NCBI RefSeq assembly: GCF_003605435.1
Contig: NZ_QXQB01000005.1
Coordinates: forward strand, 338,337 to 402,336
Reading direction: 5' to 3'
Length of the DNA: 64,000 nt
Source of the DNA: Paenibacillus pinisoli
GTDB taxonomy: Bacteria > Bacillota > Bacilli > Paenibacillales > Paenibacillaceae
Part shown: one piece after another, positions 42,419 through 50,717 of the stretch
Numbering within the stretch: the first letter of the stretch is position 1
How the letters are laid out: the number at the start of each line of letters is the position of its first letter
Notes under the pieces: model-generated
Database searches by the model: none
The model's input: only the letters and a program-made list of their open reading frames with translations
What the model was told of the DNA's origin: nothing
Position numbers and translations under genes: made by a program

Positions 42419-42450
42419 GTGTTACGGCGCAATCCCAGCAGGATAATTTT

Positions 42451-42840
42451 CTACTCCGCATATATCGTATGAATATTGCCCTCCGGATCGGAGAAAAAAG
42501 CAGTCGTATGGCCCCATGGCATCACAGCCGGTTCCTTGACAGCTCCTGCTCCGCATGTCAACAGATGGGTGTAGGCAATGTGAACCATTTCGGGTGACTC
42601 CAGCCGGAAGCACAGCTCCACCGCTTGGCCGGAAAACGGTATCGAATAACACGGATTCCCTCCGCTCTGCTCCGCCATCAGCTTTCTGGAGCTTAAAGAA
42701 AATTTCACCCCTTCGTTCTCCAGCTCGGCATAATCCTCGGTATCAACAACAACCGCAAAGCCAAGCCCCTCCCGATAAAAACGCGCCATACTTGGCACAT
42801 CACTTGTAATCAGTGTCACTACAGTAAGCTGCGCTTTCAT
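42451..42840 (-). CDS. VOC (glyoxalase/bleomycin resistance) family protein
   Basis: 129 residues from ATG 42840, sharing ATGA with the SMR gene upstream. Two VOC half-modules are visible: VTLITSDVPSMARFYREGLGF and ELENEGVKFSLSSRKL in the first, HIAYTHLLTCGAGAVKEP and MPWGHTTAFFSDPEGNIHTIY in the second. Metal and substrate are unknown. As the last gene of a multidrug operon it may bind or modify a toxic compound. Confidence 0.88.
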   Translation of the reverse strand: MKAQLTVVTLITSDVPSMARFYREGLGFAVVVDTEDYAELENEGVKFSLSSRKLMAEQSGGNPCYSIPFSGQAVELCFRLESPEMVHIAYTHLLTCGAGAVKEPAVMPWGHTTAFFSDPEGNIHTIYAE

Positions 42841-43190
42841 GCCGCCTCTCCCTTCGTGCTCTTCGGCGCCGAGTCTGATGCATGCAGCAGCACCACGCCG
42901 CCTACGATCAGCACAAAGCCGGACAACGTGAGCATATTGAATGGATCCCGCCATAGGATAACGCCGATTAGCGCAGTCAGCGCCGTACCTACGCCAGACC
43001 AGATGGCGTATGCCATCGACAGTGGAATGGTGCGCAGGCAGATAGACAGGCTGTAGAATGCAACGCCGAAACCAATTAGAACGCCGATGGACGAAAGCAG
43101 CTCCGTAAATCCATGCGACAGCTTCAGCATCGTTGTCCCGAACACCTCAAATATGATCGATACGGATAATGCCACATAACCTTTATTCAT
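42837..43190 (-). CDS. Small multidrug resistance (SMR) transporter subunit
   Basis: 117 residues, four membrane helices, longer at the C-terminus than EmrE. The essential Glu in helix 1 is in SIIFEVFGTTMLKLSHGF. Helix 3 has the AYAIWSGVGTALTA signature. It probably forms a heterodimer with the other SMR protein of this operon, as YkkCD does. Start ATG has AGGGAGGG upstream. The extra end (LLHASDSAPKSTKG) is hydrophilic. Confidence 0.93.
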   Translation of the reverse strand: MNKGYVALSVSIIFEVFGTTMLKLSHGFTELLSSIGVLIGFGVAFYSLSICLRTIPLSMAYAIWSGVGTALTALIGVILWRDPFNMLTLSGFVLIVGGVVLLHASDSAPKSTKGEAA

Positions 43191-43202
43191 AAACGTCCCT
43201 CC

Positions 43203-43529
43203 CTAGCCCATATCTGTAGACAGCTTCATTAATATAACGCCGGCAATTATCAATGCTATAGCCAGCACTTTCTTCACATTCAGCGCTTCTTTCCATAATG
43301 CGACGCCGACAATTGCCGTCAACGCCGTGCCGACTCCGGACCAAATCGCATAAGCGACACCCAGCGGCAGCTCCTTCAGCGTCTGCGACAAAAAGAAAAA
43401 TGCAGAACCCATTCCTAACAGTACACCGACGCTGGGCAGCCATTTCGTAAAACCTTTCGATAACTTTAGCATAGAGCTGCCGAACACTTCGCTAACTATT
43501 GCAATAATAAGCAAAAAATACGGATTCAT
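43203..43529 (-). CDS. Small multidrug resistance (SMR) transporter subunit
   Basis: 108 residues from ATG 43529, sharing ATGA with the TetR gene. Glu in helix 1 is in IIAIVSEVFGSSMLKLSKGF, and helix 3 has AYAIWSGVGTALTAIVG. The related partner follows after 12 bases. Paired SMR genes exchange protons for cationic drugs as heterodimers. Confidence 0.93.
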   Translation of the reverse strand: MNPYFLLIIAIVSEVFGSSMLKLSKGFTKWLPSVGVLLGMGSAFFFLSQTLKELPLGVAYAIWSGVGTALTAIVGVALWKEALNVKKVLAIALIIAGVILMKLSTDMG

Positions 43530-44080
43530 ATGATTGCTCCCTCTTCTGTCCACTTCATCAGTGTGTCAATCACAACATCCAGCGCCTCTTCATCCAGCGG
43601 TTTAATCCGGTACATCTCAGAATAATACAGGCCGTCGATGGTAAGACGTATCAAGTTCACAATGACGGGATCAAGCCCATCCTCGCTCATCTTTTCGAAC
43701 CAATAGGCATAGCTGTTATTCATGCTCTCGACAAACACCGGCTCCAGCATCGCCGACGACATGACACCGACATTCAGAATGCTGTTATGCTTCAAATCTT
43801 CCCTGGAAGCTTGTATATACGCTCTGCACCATCTGCCATGCTTGCGGTTGTCCCTTGCTGCATAGGAATGGAACATGTCCGTGAACTCATCGAAAATATA
43901 TACCGTTATGCCTTGGAGCAGAGCATCCTTGCTTGGAAAATGGTATAGCAAGCCGCCTTTGCTGACACCTGCTTCCTTAGCTACGGCATCAAGCGTCAGC
44001 GCATTAAAGTCGACGGTCAATACCAGCTTCATCGCTGACTTCACGATATGTATGCGCTTGGACTTCGCTTTTGCGCTCAA
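43526..44080 (-). CDS. TetR-family regulator of the SMR operon
   Basis: 184 residues from TTG 44080 with GAGGGGG upstream. The HTH is in IHIVKSAMKLVLTVDFNALT and LDAVAKEAGVSKGGLLYHFPSK, a QacR/TetR type. The C-terminal part resembles the TetR_C group found with SMR pumps. It heads the TetR-SMR-SMR-VOC operon, all genes overlapping or within 12 bases. Two perfect palindromes upstream are likely operators for it. Confidence 0.92.
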   Translation of the reverse strand: MSAKAKSKRIHIVKSAMKLVLTVDFNALTLDAVAKEAGVSKGGLLYHFPSKDALLQGITVYIFDEFTDMFHSYAARDNRKHGRWCRAYIQASREDLKHNSILNVGVMSSAMLEPVFVESMNNSYAYWFEKMSEDGLDPVIVNLIRLTIDGLYYSEMYRIKPLDEEALDVVIDTLMKWTEEGAII

Positions 44081-44231
44081 GTCTATTCCCCCTCAAAAAA
44101 ACTGTGTCGGCTGGATGGTTTTTTTATTCGAATTGCTATAGCATCCAGTCGATTTTCATATTCAAGCAGCTGAACCATCTGGATCGTTCTCTCACTCGAT
44201 TAACTATACCTCAGGATCGTATTCTCACTAT

Positions 44232-44279
44232 ACCGTCTGAACGGTTTTCTCACTCAGAAAATTATACCGTCCGGACGGT
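44232..44279. promoter_or_regulatory. Two TetR-type operators between divergent genes
   Basis: ACCGTCTGAACGGT (44232-44245) and ACCGTCCGGACGGT (44266-44279, a perfect palindrome) are spaced 34 bases apart. They lie between the TetR operon and the serine hydrolase gene, so both directions may respond to the same regulator. Confidence 0.85.
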
Positions 44280-44354
44280 TTTTTTGTCAAGCCAACCACC
44301 TCCCTCTCTCCCTATGACGTATGGTAAAATAGGTTATTGGAGGGGGAAAACACG

Positions 44355-45608
44355 ATGGCTAATTTGCAACAAAAAATATCGTCCTATATGGAAGCATACA
44401 CGGCGAAATATCCATTCAGCGGCAGCGTTATCGTCGCGCTGGACGGCAAGCCGATCTATAATCAATGCTTCGGCTATGCCAGCGTCGAGCATCAAGTCCC
44501 GGTTGGGCCCGATACGCGGTTCGGCATCTGGTCCGTATCCAAATCCTTTGCCGCTATGGCTATTGCCTTGCTGGCAGAGGGCGGCCTCATTCGTTTCGAT
44601 GACCCCGTCAGCGACTATATGCCGTCATTCAAGGCTTATGAACCTATGACGATTCGGCATCTGCTGCAGCACCGCTCAGGACTGCCCAACTTTACGAATA
44701 TGCCGGAATATAATGCGCATTTGAACAAATGGCCGCTGGTCAAGGAACAAACATTAGCCTTGCTCCAGGACAAGCCGCTGGATTATTCCCCGGGCGAATC
44801 ATTTGCCTACAATAATACCGGATATTATGTACTGGGCCTTATTATCGAGCAAGTATCCGGAATGTCCTTTGCATCCTTCGTCTCATCGCGAATACTGCAG
44901 CCGCTCGGCATGCTGGACACAGGCGTCAACAACGGCCGGAGCATCATTCCGAACCTGGCATCGGCGTATGCCGCTAGCGGAAGCGAGCTGGCGCCGGCGG
45001 AATATATCGATATGAGCACGGTCACCTCAGCGGGCGGCATGTATGCGACTGCCGCGGATTTGCTAAAGTGGGATCAGGCGCTCGGCTCCGGCAAGCTGAT
45101 CAGCAAGGAACTGTCGGATCAGGCGTTCGACTTCACCGAGGACGGTTATGAGCTGGGCTGGTTTCTGGACCGGAGGCTAGGCCGGAGAAGAATCTCCCAT
45201 AGCGGAGCCTACCGCGGCTTCCGGAGCGAGCTGCACCGTTATCCTGATGATGGCATTACGGTCATCCTGCTCACCAATTATGATTTTGTCCCGTCGACGA
45301 AGCTGGCCCAGTCGCTGGCCGACCTGGCACTTGGCGAAGAGGCGGCCGTTCCCGAACAGCCTCCACTCTATTCGATGACGACAGAGGAATATGATGAGCT
45401 CAGCGGCATCTACGAAGGCTTCGGCTGCAAGGCGGAGGTTGGCAGAGATACGGAGGGTTTTTATTTTATCTGGAACAATCGGGAAATACACCGATTTTAT
45501 CCGTTCTCGCGGACGGAGTTCCGTCATAGCTGGCATGACCTCTCCTATGTCTTCAAGCTGAAAGACAACGGCGAATGGACTTTTTTGGGGATGAAAAAAA
45601 GGGGCTGA
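44355..45608 (+). CDS. Serine hydrolase, class C beta-lactamase/PBP4* family
   Basis: 417 residues from ATG 44355 with GGAGGGGG upstream. The catalytic SxxK is SVSK (FGIWSVSKSFAAMAI), the YxN is in FAYNNTGYYVLGL, and the third motif is HSG (ISHSGAYRGFR), as in esterase/peptidase members. There is no signal peptide, so it is probably cytoplasmic. A C-terminal about 90-residue domain (EEYDELSGIYEGFG) resembles the DUF3471-type tail. It may be under the divergent TetR operators. Confidence 0.9.
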   Translation: MANLQQKISSYMEAYTAKYPFSGSVIVALDGKPIYNQCFGYASVEHQVPVGPDTRFGIWSVSKSFAAMAIALLAEGGLIRFDDPVSDYMPSFKAYEPMTIRHLLQHRSGLPNFTNMPEYNAHLNKWPLVKEQTLALLQDKPLDYSPGESFAYNNTGYYVLGLIIEQVSGMSFASFVSSRILQPLGMLDTGVNNGRSIIPNLASAYAASGSELAPAEYIDMSTVTSAGGMYATAADLLKWDQALGSGKLISKELSDQAFDFTEDGYELGWFLDRRLGRRRISHSGAYRGFRSELHRYPDDGITVILLTNYDFVPSTKLAQSLADLALGEEAAVPEQPPLYSMTTEEYDELSGIYEGFGCKAEVGRDTEGFYFIWNNREIHRFYPFSRTEFRHSWHDLSYVFKLKDNGEWTFLGMKKRG

Positions 45609-45714
45609 TGCCGCTCATCCTCCGGGACATAGATTGTTCACATGTGCCTCGTTTGGCGGCAATTCAATATTGCTATAATAATGCCATAACATTCAGGTAC
45701 GGGAGAGAACCAGC

Positions 45715-46815
45715 ATGAACGTCACAAGCACACAGCAAGACCTCTTGGAGCAAGCATCCGACTTTATCCGCAAGTGTTATACAGAGCTTGGCAAGTCCGA
45801 ACAAGACATGCATATTCGGCTTCAGGAGATAGAAGCAGAAATCATAATGCAAGGGCATTATGAGCATACCTCCGAAGAGCTTACGCATGGAGCCAAGATG
45901 GCTTGGCGCAATAGCAACCGCTGCATCGGCCGGCTGTTCTGGGACAATCTGTCCGTCTTCGACGCCAGACAAGCCATTACGACCGATGAAATGGCCGAAG
46001 CGATCTGGCGGCATATCAGCACGGCTACAAACGGAGGGAAGATCAAGCCATTTATTACGGTATTCCCTTCATCGGGCGGCGCAGCGGAGCAGTCCCCGCG
46101 CATATGGAACCATCAGCTGATCCGCTATGCCGGGTATGAATCCGGCGATGGCACTACAATCGGGGATCCGGCCTCCCTCTCCTTCACGAAGCTGTGCCAG
46201 GAGCTCGGCTGGCAAGGGGACGGCACCGCCCATGATATTCTACCGCTTGTTCTCAGCATAGGCAGCAACGAGAAAAAATGGTATGATATACCGAAAGAGC
46301 TTGCGCTTGAAGTGCCGCTCTCCCATCCCGATATTCCGGAATTCGAGGCGCTTGGCCTTCGCTGGTATGCTGTACCTTTTGTCTCGGACATGCTGCTTGA
46401 GATCGGGGGCATCCGGTATACGGCGGCGCCGTTCAACGGGTGGTATATGGGCACGGAGATTGGCGCCCGCAATCTGGCCGACAAGGACCGCTACAATAAG
46501 CTTCCTGAAGTCGCCCGCTTGATGGGGCTGGATACGTCCAGCAATTCGACACTCTGGAAGGACAAGGCGCTCGTAGAGCTCAATGTGGCTGTGCTTCATT
46601 CCTACAAGGCTCACGGCGTTACCATTGTCGACCACCATACCGCAGCCCAGCAATTTATGAGATTCGAACGCAATGAACAAGACAGCAGCCGCGAAGTCAC
46701 CGGACGCTGGTCATGGCTCGTGCCGCCGCTCTCCCCTGCGGCAACGCATATTTTTCATCACCGATACGAGGATCGTGTCGTTTCTCCGCAGTTTTTATAT
46801 CAAAATAAGTCGTAA
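45715..46815 (+). CDS. nos: Bacterial nitric oxide synthase oxygenase
   Basis: 366 residues, the size of bNOS, which has only the oxygenase domain and borrows a reductase. The heme thiolate Cys is in MAWRNSNRCIGRLFWDNL. Substrate and pterin regions are FITVFPSSGG, WNHQLIRYAGY, FNGWYMGTEIGARNLADKDRYN and VTIVDHHTAAQQFMRFE. It makes NO from arginine; in Bacillus it protects against oxidative stress and antibiotics. It stands alone with its own terminator. Start ATG 45715 has GGGAGAG upstream. Confidence 0.97.
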   Translation: MNVTSTQQDLLEQASDFIRKCYTELGKSEQDMHIRLQEIEAEIIMQGHYEHTSEELTHGAKMAWRNSNRCIGRLFWDNLSVFDARQAITTDEMAEAIWRHISTATNGGKIKPFITVFPSSGGAAEQSPRIWNHQLIRYAGYESGDGTTIGDPASLSFTKLCQELGWQGDGTAHDILPLVLSIGSNEKKWYDIPKELALEVPLSHPDIPEFEALGLRWYAVPFVSDMLLEIGGIRYTAAPFNGWYMGTEIGARNLADKDRYNKLPEVARLMGLDTSSNSTLWKDKALVELNVAVLHSYKAHGVTIVDHHTAAQQFMRFERNEQDSSREVTGRWSWLVPPLSPAATHIFHHRYEDRVVSPQFLYQNKS

Positions 46816-46840
46816 GGCCCTTTACAGGGCCCTCTTTTTT
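46816..46840 (+). terminator. nos terminator
   Basis: GGCCCT-TTAC-AGGGCC directly after the stop is followed by TCTTTTTT. Confidence 0.88.
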
Positions 46841-47377
46841 CGGACAAGTCATGATACAAATATTAGTAAATTTACACAATTTGCAAGAATTACTCGTAAT
46901 ATTGAAATTAAACCTCATTAAAAATGATGCAATAGGGGGAAAATTTGCTTAAAATAATAATTCCCCTCCACAATCTCCGATTATTCCCCTATACTAGACA
47001 CATCTTCAACAATCCTTAACGATTACCCGATTGACCGCTCCAAGTCCAATCATATGATTGCAAAAGCGTTTGCAATTCCTTCGCTCTGAAATTGTTTCAT
47101 TCACTGCGCTTTATCGGCAACTTTCAATCAGCAACCCATCTTACAACCTCACGGCACCTGCATCCAAGAGATTCTTAGCGGCTTTTTCACTTGCGTGTAT
47201 AAGCTCTTTTTTGAGTTTATATAAAATCACGAGGGAAAGGAGTTTGCATTATACGTTGTGAAATTTTAGGTTATTTAAGCTTCCCTAAGATTTAAAGCAG
47301 TACCTGCAATGTCATCAACTAGAACCGCATATTGGACTAACCGATCTACTCTACCATTATTAGGAGGTTATCTACCA
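46841..47377. other. Long intergenic leader upstream of the LPMO gene
   Basis: An AT-rich stretch with no supported gene. It contains ATTGCAAAAGCG-TTTGCAAT at 47057-47076, a near-perfect inverted repeat centred on GC like LacI/GalR operators. Between that and the AGGAGG at 47363 lie about 290 bases without a recognised riboswitch. Confidence 0.5.
47057..47076. promoter_or_regulatory. LacI-type operator candidate
   Basis: An inverted repeat of ATTGCAAAAG and CGTTTGCAAT with one mismatch around a central GC. It resembles operators for sugar-responsive LacI-family repressors more than a standard catabolite site, because the half-site spacing is two bases too long for cre. Confidence 0.5.
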
Positions 47378-48730
47378 ATGACACTGCTTCAAAATCCGCG
47401 TCAACTGTTCGTAAAAGCTTTGCTCGCCAGCGGCTTCGCACTTTTGCTGGTGGCAATCATGACAATCATGGCCGACAGAGTATCTGCTCACGGCTATGTT
47501 GATTCGCCGGGAAGCCGGGCTATTCTTTGCAAAAACGGCGTAAATACGGACTGTGGCGCGATTGTGTACGAACCGCAAAGCTTGGAAGCACCTAAAGGCT
47601 TCCCTGCTGCAGGCCCTGCAGACGGCAAAATCGCTAGCGCAGGCGGCGCATTCCCTAAGCTTGACGAGCAATCCAGCACACGTTGGAGCAAAGTTGCACT
47701 CTCCGGCGGACAACAAACGTTCACTTGGAAATTTACGGCTAACCATGCCACAACATCCTTCCGCTACTTTATTACAAAACCTAACTGGGATCCAAACTCC
47801 CCGCTGACTCGCAACCAATTCGAGTCCACTCCGTTCTGTACGGTTAACTACGGCGGCGCTCAGCCTCCAATGACTTATTCGCACACTTGTAATGTACCGA
47901 CTGACCGCACTGGCTACCATGTAATCCTGGCTGTGTGGGATATCGACAATACAGTAAACGCTTTCTACAATGCGATTGACGTTAACCTGAGCGGAACGAG
48001 CAATGGCGACACTACGGCTCCTACGGCTCCGGCTAATTTAAGCGCTTCCAATGTTGCTGCGAATAGCGCAACTGTATCCTGGTCCGCTTCCACTGACAAT
48101 GTTGGTGTTGCCGGCTACCGGATCTTCAACGGATCGACTCAAATCGGTTCTACGACTGGCGCGCTGACGTACAATTTGACGGGCCTATCCGCCAATACGG
48201 CTTACAATATTACCGTTAGGGCATTCGATGCCGCCGGCAATGTGTCTGCTGCGAGCAATGCCGTAACGTTCACGACGCCTAACATCTCCGGACCGGATAC
48301 AGTTGCGCCTACTGCTCCAGGCGGCCTTCATGTGATGGGCAGCGCAACTCAAAACTCCGTGCCTCTGATGTGGAGCGCTTCGACAGACAATGTCGGCGTA
48401 ACTGGCTATCAAATTTTCCGCGGCACAACTCTGGTTGCTACGGTTTCCGGCACTACGCTTGAATACCTGGTAACTGGCCTGTCCGCCAATACAGCTTATA
48501 CGTTCACTGTGAAAGCGATTGACGCTGCTGGCAACGTATCCGCTGCAAGCAACGCAGTAAACGTAACAACTCCATCCGCTCCTACAACTTACCCGGCTTG
48601 GAGCTCCACTCAAGTCTATGTTGGCGGAGACAAAGTAACTTATAACGGCGTTAACTACGAAGCTAAATGGTGGACGCTGAATAACATCCCTGGCACTCCT
48701 GCCGGCGATGTATGGAAAGTCATCCTTTAA
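47378..48730 (+). CDS. AA10 lytic polysaccharide monooxygenase with two FnIII modules and a chitin-binding module
   Basis: 450 residues from ATG 47378 with AGGAGGTT upstream. A signal peptide ends DRVSA, leaving His as residue one of the mature enzyme (HGYVDSPGSR). The second copper His is in FTANHATTSFRYFITK. The AA10 domain runs to about 210, with linked FnIII repeats at about 215-305 and 310-395 (both contain SWSASTDNVGV or the like and AAGNVSAASNAV). A CBM5/12 at the end (YPAWSSTQVYVGGDKVTYNG) binds chitin. The enzyme cuts crystalline chitin oxidatively outside the cell. Confidence 0.96.
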   Translation: MTLLQNPRQLFVKALLASGFALLLVAIMTIMADRVSAHGYVDSPGSRAILCKNGVNTDCGAIVYEPQSLEAPKGFPAAGPADGKIASAGGAFPKLDEQSSTRWSKVALSGGQQTFTWKFTANHATTSFRYFITKPNWDPNSPLTRNQFESTPFCTVNYGGAQPPMTYSHTCNVPTDRTGYHVILAVWDIDNTVNAFYNAIDVNLSGTSNGDTTAPTAPANLSASNVAANSATVSWSASTDNVGVAGYRIFNGSTQIGSTTGALTYNLTGLSANTAYNITVRAFDAAGNVSAASNAVTFTTPNISGPDTVAPTAPGGLHVMGSATQNSVPLMWSASTDNVGVTGYQIFRGTTLVATVSGTTLEYLVTGLSANTAYTFTVKAIDAAGNVSAASNAVNVTTPSAPTTYPAWSSTQVYVGGDKVTYNGVNYEAKWWTLNNIPGTPAGDVWKVIL

Positions 48731-48767
48731 TCCCCGCAACAAACTCAGACTGGTTCTCAAATCTCAT

Positions 48768-48807
48768 AACAAGCTGGTGCCGATGCCTGTCGGTATCAGC
48801 TTGTTTT
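48768..48807 (+). terminator. LPMO gene terminator
   Basis: AACAAGCTG with CAGCTTGTT and inner CCGA/TCGG pairs, then TTTTT. Confidence 0.85.
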
Positions 48808-48941
48808 TCATTTTCCTCCCCTTGCCCTATTAAGCGCTGGACTATAGTCCCAAAATGACGTTTACAATATTCAACAGTTGCGATACTATTCTTAATAAAG
48901 AACTGATATGTTCTTTATATTATGCTAGGGAGTGGATCCAG

Positions 48942-49283
48942 TTGAATACCTTAAGACGGGTCATCGCCTGTGCCACGCTCCTCACTTTGCTCGCCTTCCC
49001 CGCATCCGCATTCGCTTCCGGCAAAACTGCCGGATACGAGGATGATCGGAATAAAGGAGTGCTTGCAACCATTTCCTCCCTTTTTTCCTTCCTTGGGGGC
49101 TCCAGCAGCAAAGACAAGAAGGAAACTACATACGGCTACTACAACAAGTATAATAACGACAAGAAGGGCGGAAAAGGCAGCTTCTGGGACTGGCTGGATC
49201 ACCACTGGTGGGATGATCTGAGCTGGTGGAAGAAACATGAGGCTGATTCATGGAAGCTGTGGGAGAAGTATTACTGTTACTAA
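48942..49283 (+). CDS. Secreted small protein with a Trp/Tyr-rich C-terminus, unknown
   Basis: 113 residues from TTG 48942 with AGGGAGTGG upstream. A signal peptide (RRVIACATLLTLLAFPASAF) ends near AFA-SGKT. The middle is charged and has GVLATISSLFSFLGGSSS. The last 35 residues are strongly aromatic: SFWDWLDHHWWDDLSWWKKH, then SWKLWEKYYCY, with nine tryptophans. It is followed directly by a terminator. No family is recognised. Surface binding, membrane interaction or a toxin-like role could follow from the Trp-Asp/Lys pattern, but nothing shows which. Confidence 0.65.
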   Translation: MNTLRRVIACATLLTLLAFPASAFASGKTAGYEDDRNKGVLATISSLFSFLGGSSSKDKKETTYGYYNKYNNDKKGGKGSFWDWLDHHWWDDLSWWKKHEADSWKLWEKYYCY

Positions 49284-49294
49284 GGCTAAGGCGG

Positions 49295-49334
49295 CAAGGG
49301 CTGGCTCGCGATCAACGTCGCAAGCCAGCCCTTG
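49295..49334. terminator. Bidirectional terminator
   Basis: CAAGGGCTGGCT and complement with a TCAACG loop between the Trp-rich gene and the convergent heme oxygenase gene. Confidence 0.82.
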
Positions 49335-49350
49335 TCTCTCTAACTTGAAA

Positions 49351-49680
49351 TTATACGCCTGCTGCGGAGCCGGCGATCACTTTTTTGACATCATACATTT
49401 TCACCGTAGTGCTGAGGATATAGCTTGGAGGAGCATCATTTCGCTTCTCGCGGTGCCCTGCAATATGAGCGGGACTCTTCTCCCAGTTTTTCCATGCCTC
49501 TTCGGATTCCCAGCGAATCATGGCGATGACTTCTTCCGACTCTTTATTTTTGCGGCTGACCATGACCGTACGGTCAACCAGGCCCGGCATTTCGTCAATA
49601 GCGCCTGCAGAGCTGAACCGCTCTGCAACCTGCTCCGCATGGCCTGGCTCTACAACAATCGTTCTCAATTGGATGAACAT
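49351..49680 (-). CDS. IsdG/HmoA-type heme-degrading monooxygenase
   Basis: 109 residues with an ABM-type fold. The start MFIQLRTIVVEPGHAEQVAE and the motif MIRWESEEAWKNWEKSPAHIAGHRE match Bacillus HmoA, with the conserved Trp and His of IsdG-like enzymes. It would open the heme ring to release iron. A Fur-like box sits about 70 bases upstream, fitting induction by iron shortage. Confidence 0.85.
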   Translation of the reverse strand: MFIQLRTIVVEPGHAEQVAERFSSAGAIDEMPGLVDRTVMVSRKNKESEEVIAMIRWESEEAWKNWEKSPAHIAGHREKRNDAPPSYILSTTVKMYDVKKVIAGSAAGV

Positions 49681-49749
49681 GATATCACCTCGTCAGATTT
49701 TTAAGAAAACAGCATGCAACCGATCGTCCCTGTTATTCTCATCCATCAT

Positions 49750-49770
49750 ATCGATAACGATTATCAATGT
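49750..49770 (-). promoter_or_regulatory. Fur-box-like site upstream of the heme oxygenase gene
   Basis: The minus strand reads TTGATAATCGTTATCGAT, two mismatches from the 7-1-7 form TGATAATNATTATCA. It lies at -70 relative to the heme oxygenase start and after the end of the small zinc-ribbon gene. Confidence 0.7.
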
Positions 49771-49777
49771 CAACATC

Positions 49778-49966
49778 CTACTCATAGTTCTTCAGCCTGT
49801 AACGATAACCGCAGAACGAGCATTTGAATACAATGCTGTCCTCTCCAATCATAAAGCTGAAGCGGTCGTCATCCTCCAGCTCGATATACTCCCTGCCGTG
49901 CTCATCTCGATCGCCCGTAGCGAACAGATTCGTGCGATTGCCGCATTCGCATTCCAAATGCATCAT
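49778..49966 (-). CDS. Small zinc-ribbon-like protein, unknown
   Basis: 62 residues from ATG 49966 with AGAGGAG upstream, overlapping the PAP2 gene stop by ATGA. It has CECGNRTN near the start and FKCSFCGYRYRL near the end, two Cys pairs that could hold zinc, with an acidic middle (YIELEDDDRFSFMIGED). Proteins of this layout are frequent but uncharacterised in Paenibacillus. Confidence 0.72.
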   Translation of the reverse strand: MMHLECECGNRTNLFATGDRDEHGREYIELEDDDRFSFMIGEDSIVFKCSFCGYRYRLKNYE

Positions 49967-50622
49967 TTTGTATACGCTCCTCTCTTTCTTCCTGCACGGC
50001 TTGCCAGCAGTACCGTCGCTGCAAGGACAGCCAGTCCCGCGCTATAGCCGGCGAGCACATCCGATATGTAATGAACGTGAAAATAAATACGGCTTAAGCC
50101 CATCAATAAGATCAGCAATGCCAGAATGATGGATATGACCGATTTAACCCATCCGCTCCAGCTGCTCTCGCGGACAAGAATAACGATAATCATGCCGAAC
50201 ATCACAAAGCCAAGCATCGCATTGCCGCTCGGGAAGCTCGCCCCGTCCGCAGCCAGCTCCCATGCGGTGTCTGGACGCACGCGCGCGAAGCCTTTTTTCA
50301 ACAATGTATTTAGGAGAAAACCAGCCGCAACGCTGCCGATCAGCATGGCTGCATAGCGCCAGCGGTACCGATAGCCGAACCATCCAGCCCCAACTAGCGT
50401 AATGCCGGCAATGACAGCCGTTGATCCCAGAGTTGACAATAGCCTCAGCATCGCAGTCATCCCCTCGCTTCTCCACTCCGTCAAGAGATCATGCGCCCAA
50501 TTGTCAAAGGCATGTCCCCCTTTGTCCGGCACTGTCCAAGCCGCAACGGCGAATCCAATGACGCCGATGGCCAGCATGATGAACCAAAATCCCCGTTCCT
50601 TTCGAATAAATACCGCCCCCAT
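49963..50622 (-). CDS. PAP2-superfamily membrane phosphatase
   Basis: 219 residues with six membrane helices. The three PAP2 motifs are KKGFARVRP, FPSGNAML (the usual His of PSGH is Asn) and SRIYFHVHYISDVLAG. The nucleophilic His of motif 3 is present. It would dephosphorylate a lipid such as undecaprenyl pyrophosphate or phosphatidic acid. Asn in motif 2 occurs in some Firmicute relatives and may alter substrate or activity. Confidence 0.9.
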   Translation of the reverse strand: MGAVFIRKERGFWFIMLAIGVIGFAVAAWTVPDKGGHAFDNWAHDLLTEWRSEGMTAMLRLLSTLGSTAVIAGITLVGAGWFGYRYRWRYAAMLIGSVAAGFLLNTLLKKGFARVRPDTAWELAADGASFPSGNAMLGFVMFGMIIVILVRESSWSGWVKSVISIILALLILLMGLSRIYFHVHYISDVLAGYSAGLAVLAATVLLASRAGRKRGAYTK

Positions 50623-50717
50623 AGGTAAGTTTCATTGCTTACTTTTCCCTGCTTCGTTATAATAATCGATGATATTAATATGTGACAAGACTAGAGTCTA
50701 GGAAGGAAAGACGAATA

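Noticed and set aside
47057..47076. Catabolite-response (cre) site
   Set aside because: The inverted repeat has two bases too many between half-sites for the cre consensus; a LacI-type operator is a better description.
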